A stretch of DNA of 10,093 nt from Deltaproteobacteria bacterium (GTDB lineage: Bacteria; Myxococcota_A; UBA796; UBA2385), in assembly GCA_947462115.1 (NCBI GenBank), contig CANHON010000149.1:1-10093 (forward strand). The letters run 5' to 3'. The notes below the pieces were generated by a model. It was given only the letters and a program-made list of their open reading frames with translations. It was not told where the DNA came from and did not search any database. The position numbers were made by a program, and so were the translations under genes. Below are positions 9,464-10,093 of this stretch, piece after piece (the first letter of the stretch is position 1; each line of letters opens with the position of its first letter).

Positions 9464-9488
9464 TGGGGGATAGACAGGACACAGGGTA
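9439..9488. repeat. 8-base perfect inverted repeat around the putative parC promoter
   Basis: TACCCTGT (9439-9446) and its exact complement ACAGGGTA (9481-9488) flank 34 bases that contain the TTGACA element. A second, nested pair, CCTGTC (9442-9447) and GACAGG (9473-9478), overlaps it. The left arm touches the proposed -10. The symmetry could be a regulator-binding site or an RNA hairpin in the asd-parC read-through transcript. An 8-base match over this distance can also arise by chance. Confidence 0.3.
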
Positions 9489-9526
9489 ATATGCGGCCGA
9501 AGACCTGAGGCGCTGCTCGGGCTTGT

Positions 9527-10093
9527 TCAGTCTCGGCGGGGCACCTTATCGGTCGCGATCAACAGCTCGGCGTTGGCGATGGCCGCGCCCGCGGCGCCGC
9601 GGATGGTGTTGTGGCCGAGCGCGAACATCTTGACCCCCATGACCGCGCAGCGCTCGAGCCGGCCCACGCTCACCGCCATCCCGCCGCCGGCCATCGCGTC
9701 GAACCGCGGGCTCGGCCGGTCGCGCGCCGTGTGCATTTCTAAGAGCGGGCGCGGGCTGGACGGGAGCGCGGGCCCGGCGCTGCCGAAGTCGCGCAGCGCG
9801 GCCTCCACCTCGTCGAGGCCGGGGGCGCCGCGCAGCCGCACGCTGATGCTCAGCAGGTGGCCGTCGGCGACCGGCACCCGCACGCAGCGGGCCGAGACCG
9901 CGAACTCGGCCGGGAGGCCGGGGGCGCCGAGGATCTTTTGGGGCTCGACCGCCAGCTTCTGCTCTTCGTCTCCTGCGTGCGGGTGCACGTTCCCGACCAT
10001 GTCCCAGGCGCTCTCACCGGGGTAGCCCGCGCCCGACACGGCCTGCCAGGTCGCCACCATCACCGCCTCCACCCCCCAGCGGGCGTGGAGCGG
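9527..10093 (-). CDS. asd: Aspartate-semialdehyde dehydrogenase, archaeal/fungal type, C-terminal part
   Basis: This enzyme reduces aspartyl-4-phosphate to aspartate-4-semialdehyde with NADPH, the branch point to lysine/diaminopimelate, threonine and methionine. Only the last 188 residues are in the window; the start, the nucleotide-binding part and the catalytic cysteine lie beyond the right edge. Visible motifs are VMVATWQAVSGAGYPG, EPQKILG, RVPVADGHLLSISVRL (the His of DGH is the probable catalytic base) and LGHNTIRGAAGAAIANAEL near the end. These match the archaeal/fungal-type family (like that of Methanocaldococcus) rather than the E. coli enzyme. The frame is open to base 10093 with no frameshift. 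The gene ends 216 bases upstream of parC on the same strand. Confidence 0.9.
   Translation of the reverse strand, partial: PLHARWGVEAVMVATWQAVSGAGYPGESAWDMVGNVHPHAGDEEQKLAVEPQKILGAPGLPAEFAVSARCVRVPVADGHLLSISVRLRGAPGLDEVEAALRDFGSAGPALPSSPRPLLEMHTARDRPSPRFDAMAGGGMAVSVGRLERCAVMGVKMFALGHNTIRGAAGAAIANAELLIATDKVPRRD

Larger units (their letters stand above)
9311..9526. other. Intergenic region between asd and parC
   Basis: This is the longest non-coding gap in the window, 216 bases. Bases 9311-9430 are GC-rich and would be the parC leader. Bases 9435-9495 are noticeably richer in A and T and hold a TTGACA on the minus strand and an 8-base inverted repeat, listed separately. Just after the asd stop an imperfect hairpin (9504-9521, one mismatch) has no T-tract, so no terminator is called. 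I see no small gene or RNA here. Confidence 0.6.

Noticed and set aside
9504..9521. Imperfect hairpin just after the asd stop as a terminator
   Set aside because: The six-pair stem has a mismatch and no T-tract follows on the minus strand.

Overview
The window is GC-rich bacterial chromosome carrying ordinary housekeeping genes and regulators. I see no phage, transposon, CRISPR array, rRNA or tRNA. The high GC content, a multi-domain sensor kinase, HDOD-domain proteins and an archaeal/fungal-type aspartate-semialdehyde dehydrogenase together fit a Myxococcota-like (deltaproteobacterial) organism. That placement is inference, because no marker gene here fixes the taxonomy.

Layout from left to right. 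Bases 1-1739 (minus) encode most of a sensor histidine kinase (GAF-like region, PAS, HisKA, HATPase). Its C-terminus runs off the left edge, perhaps into a receiver domain. A 174-base divergent gap separates it from a plus-strand pair: a secreted protein of unknown function (1914-2621) and, 56 bases further on, an HDOD-domain protein (2678-3754). This meets, tail to tail and only 9 bases apart, a second HDOD protein on the minus strand (3764-4858) that is clearly its paralogue. The rest is all minus strand. In order of transcription it holds the 3' part of asd (9527 to beyond 10093), a 216-base gap with a putative promoter and an inverted repeat, parC (6965-9310), parE (4980-6890), and then the second HDOD gene.

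How the genes work together. parC and parE encode the two subunits of one type IIA topoisomerase. I call it topoisomerase IV because the A subunit lacks a recognisable GyrA box and the B subunit has ParE-like motifs; a GyrA/GyrB assignment is not fully excluded. The short gap and a ribosome binding site before parE fit co-expression. The two HDOD proteins are probably signalling or scaffold proteins, with degenerate HD motifs. The kinase and the secreted protein have no shown link to the topoisomerase.

I found no convincing undescribed system. The items most worth a second look are the convergent HDOD pair beside the topoisomerase genes, the inverted repeat around the putative parC promoter, the uncharacterised secreted protein, and the archaeal/fungal-type Asd.
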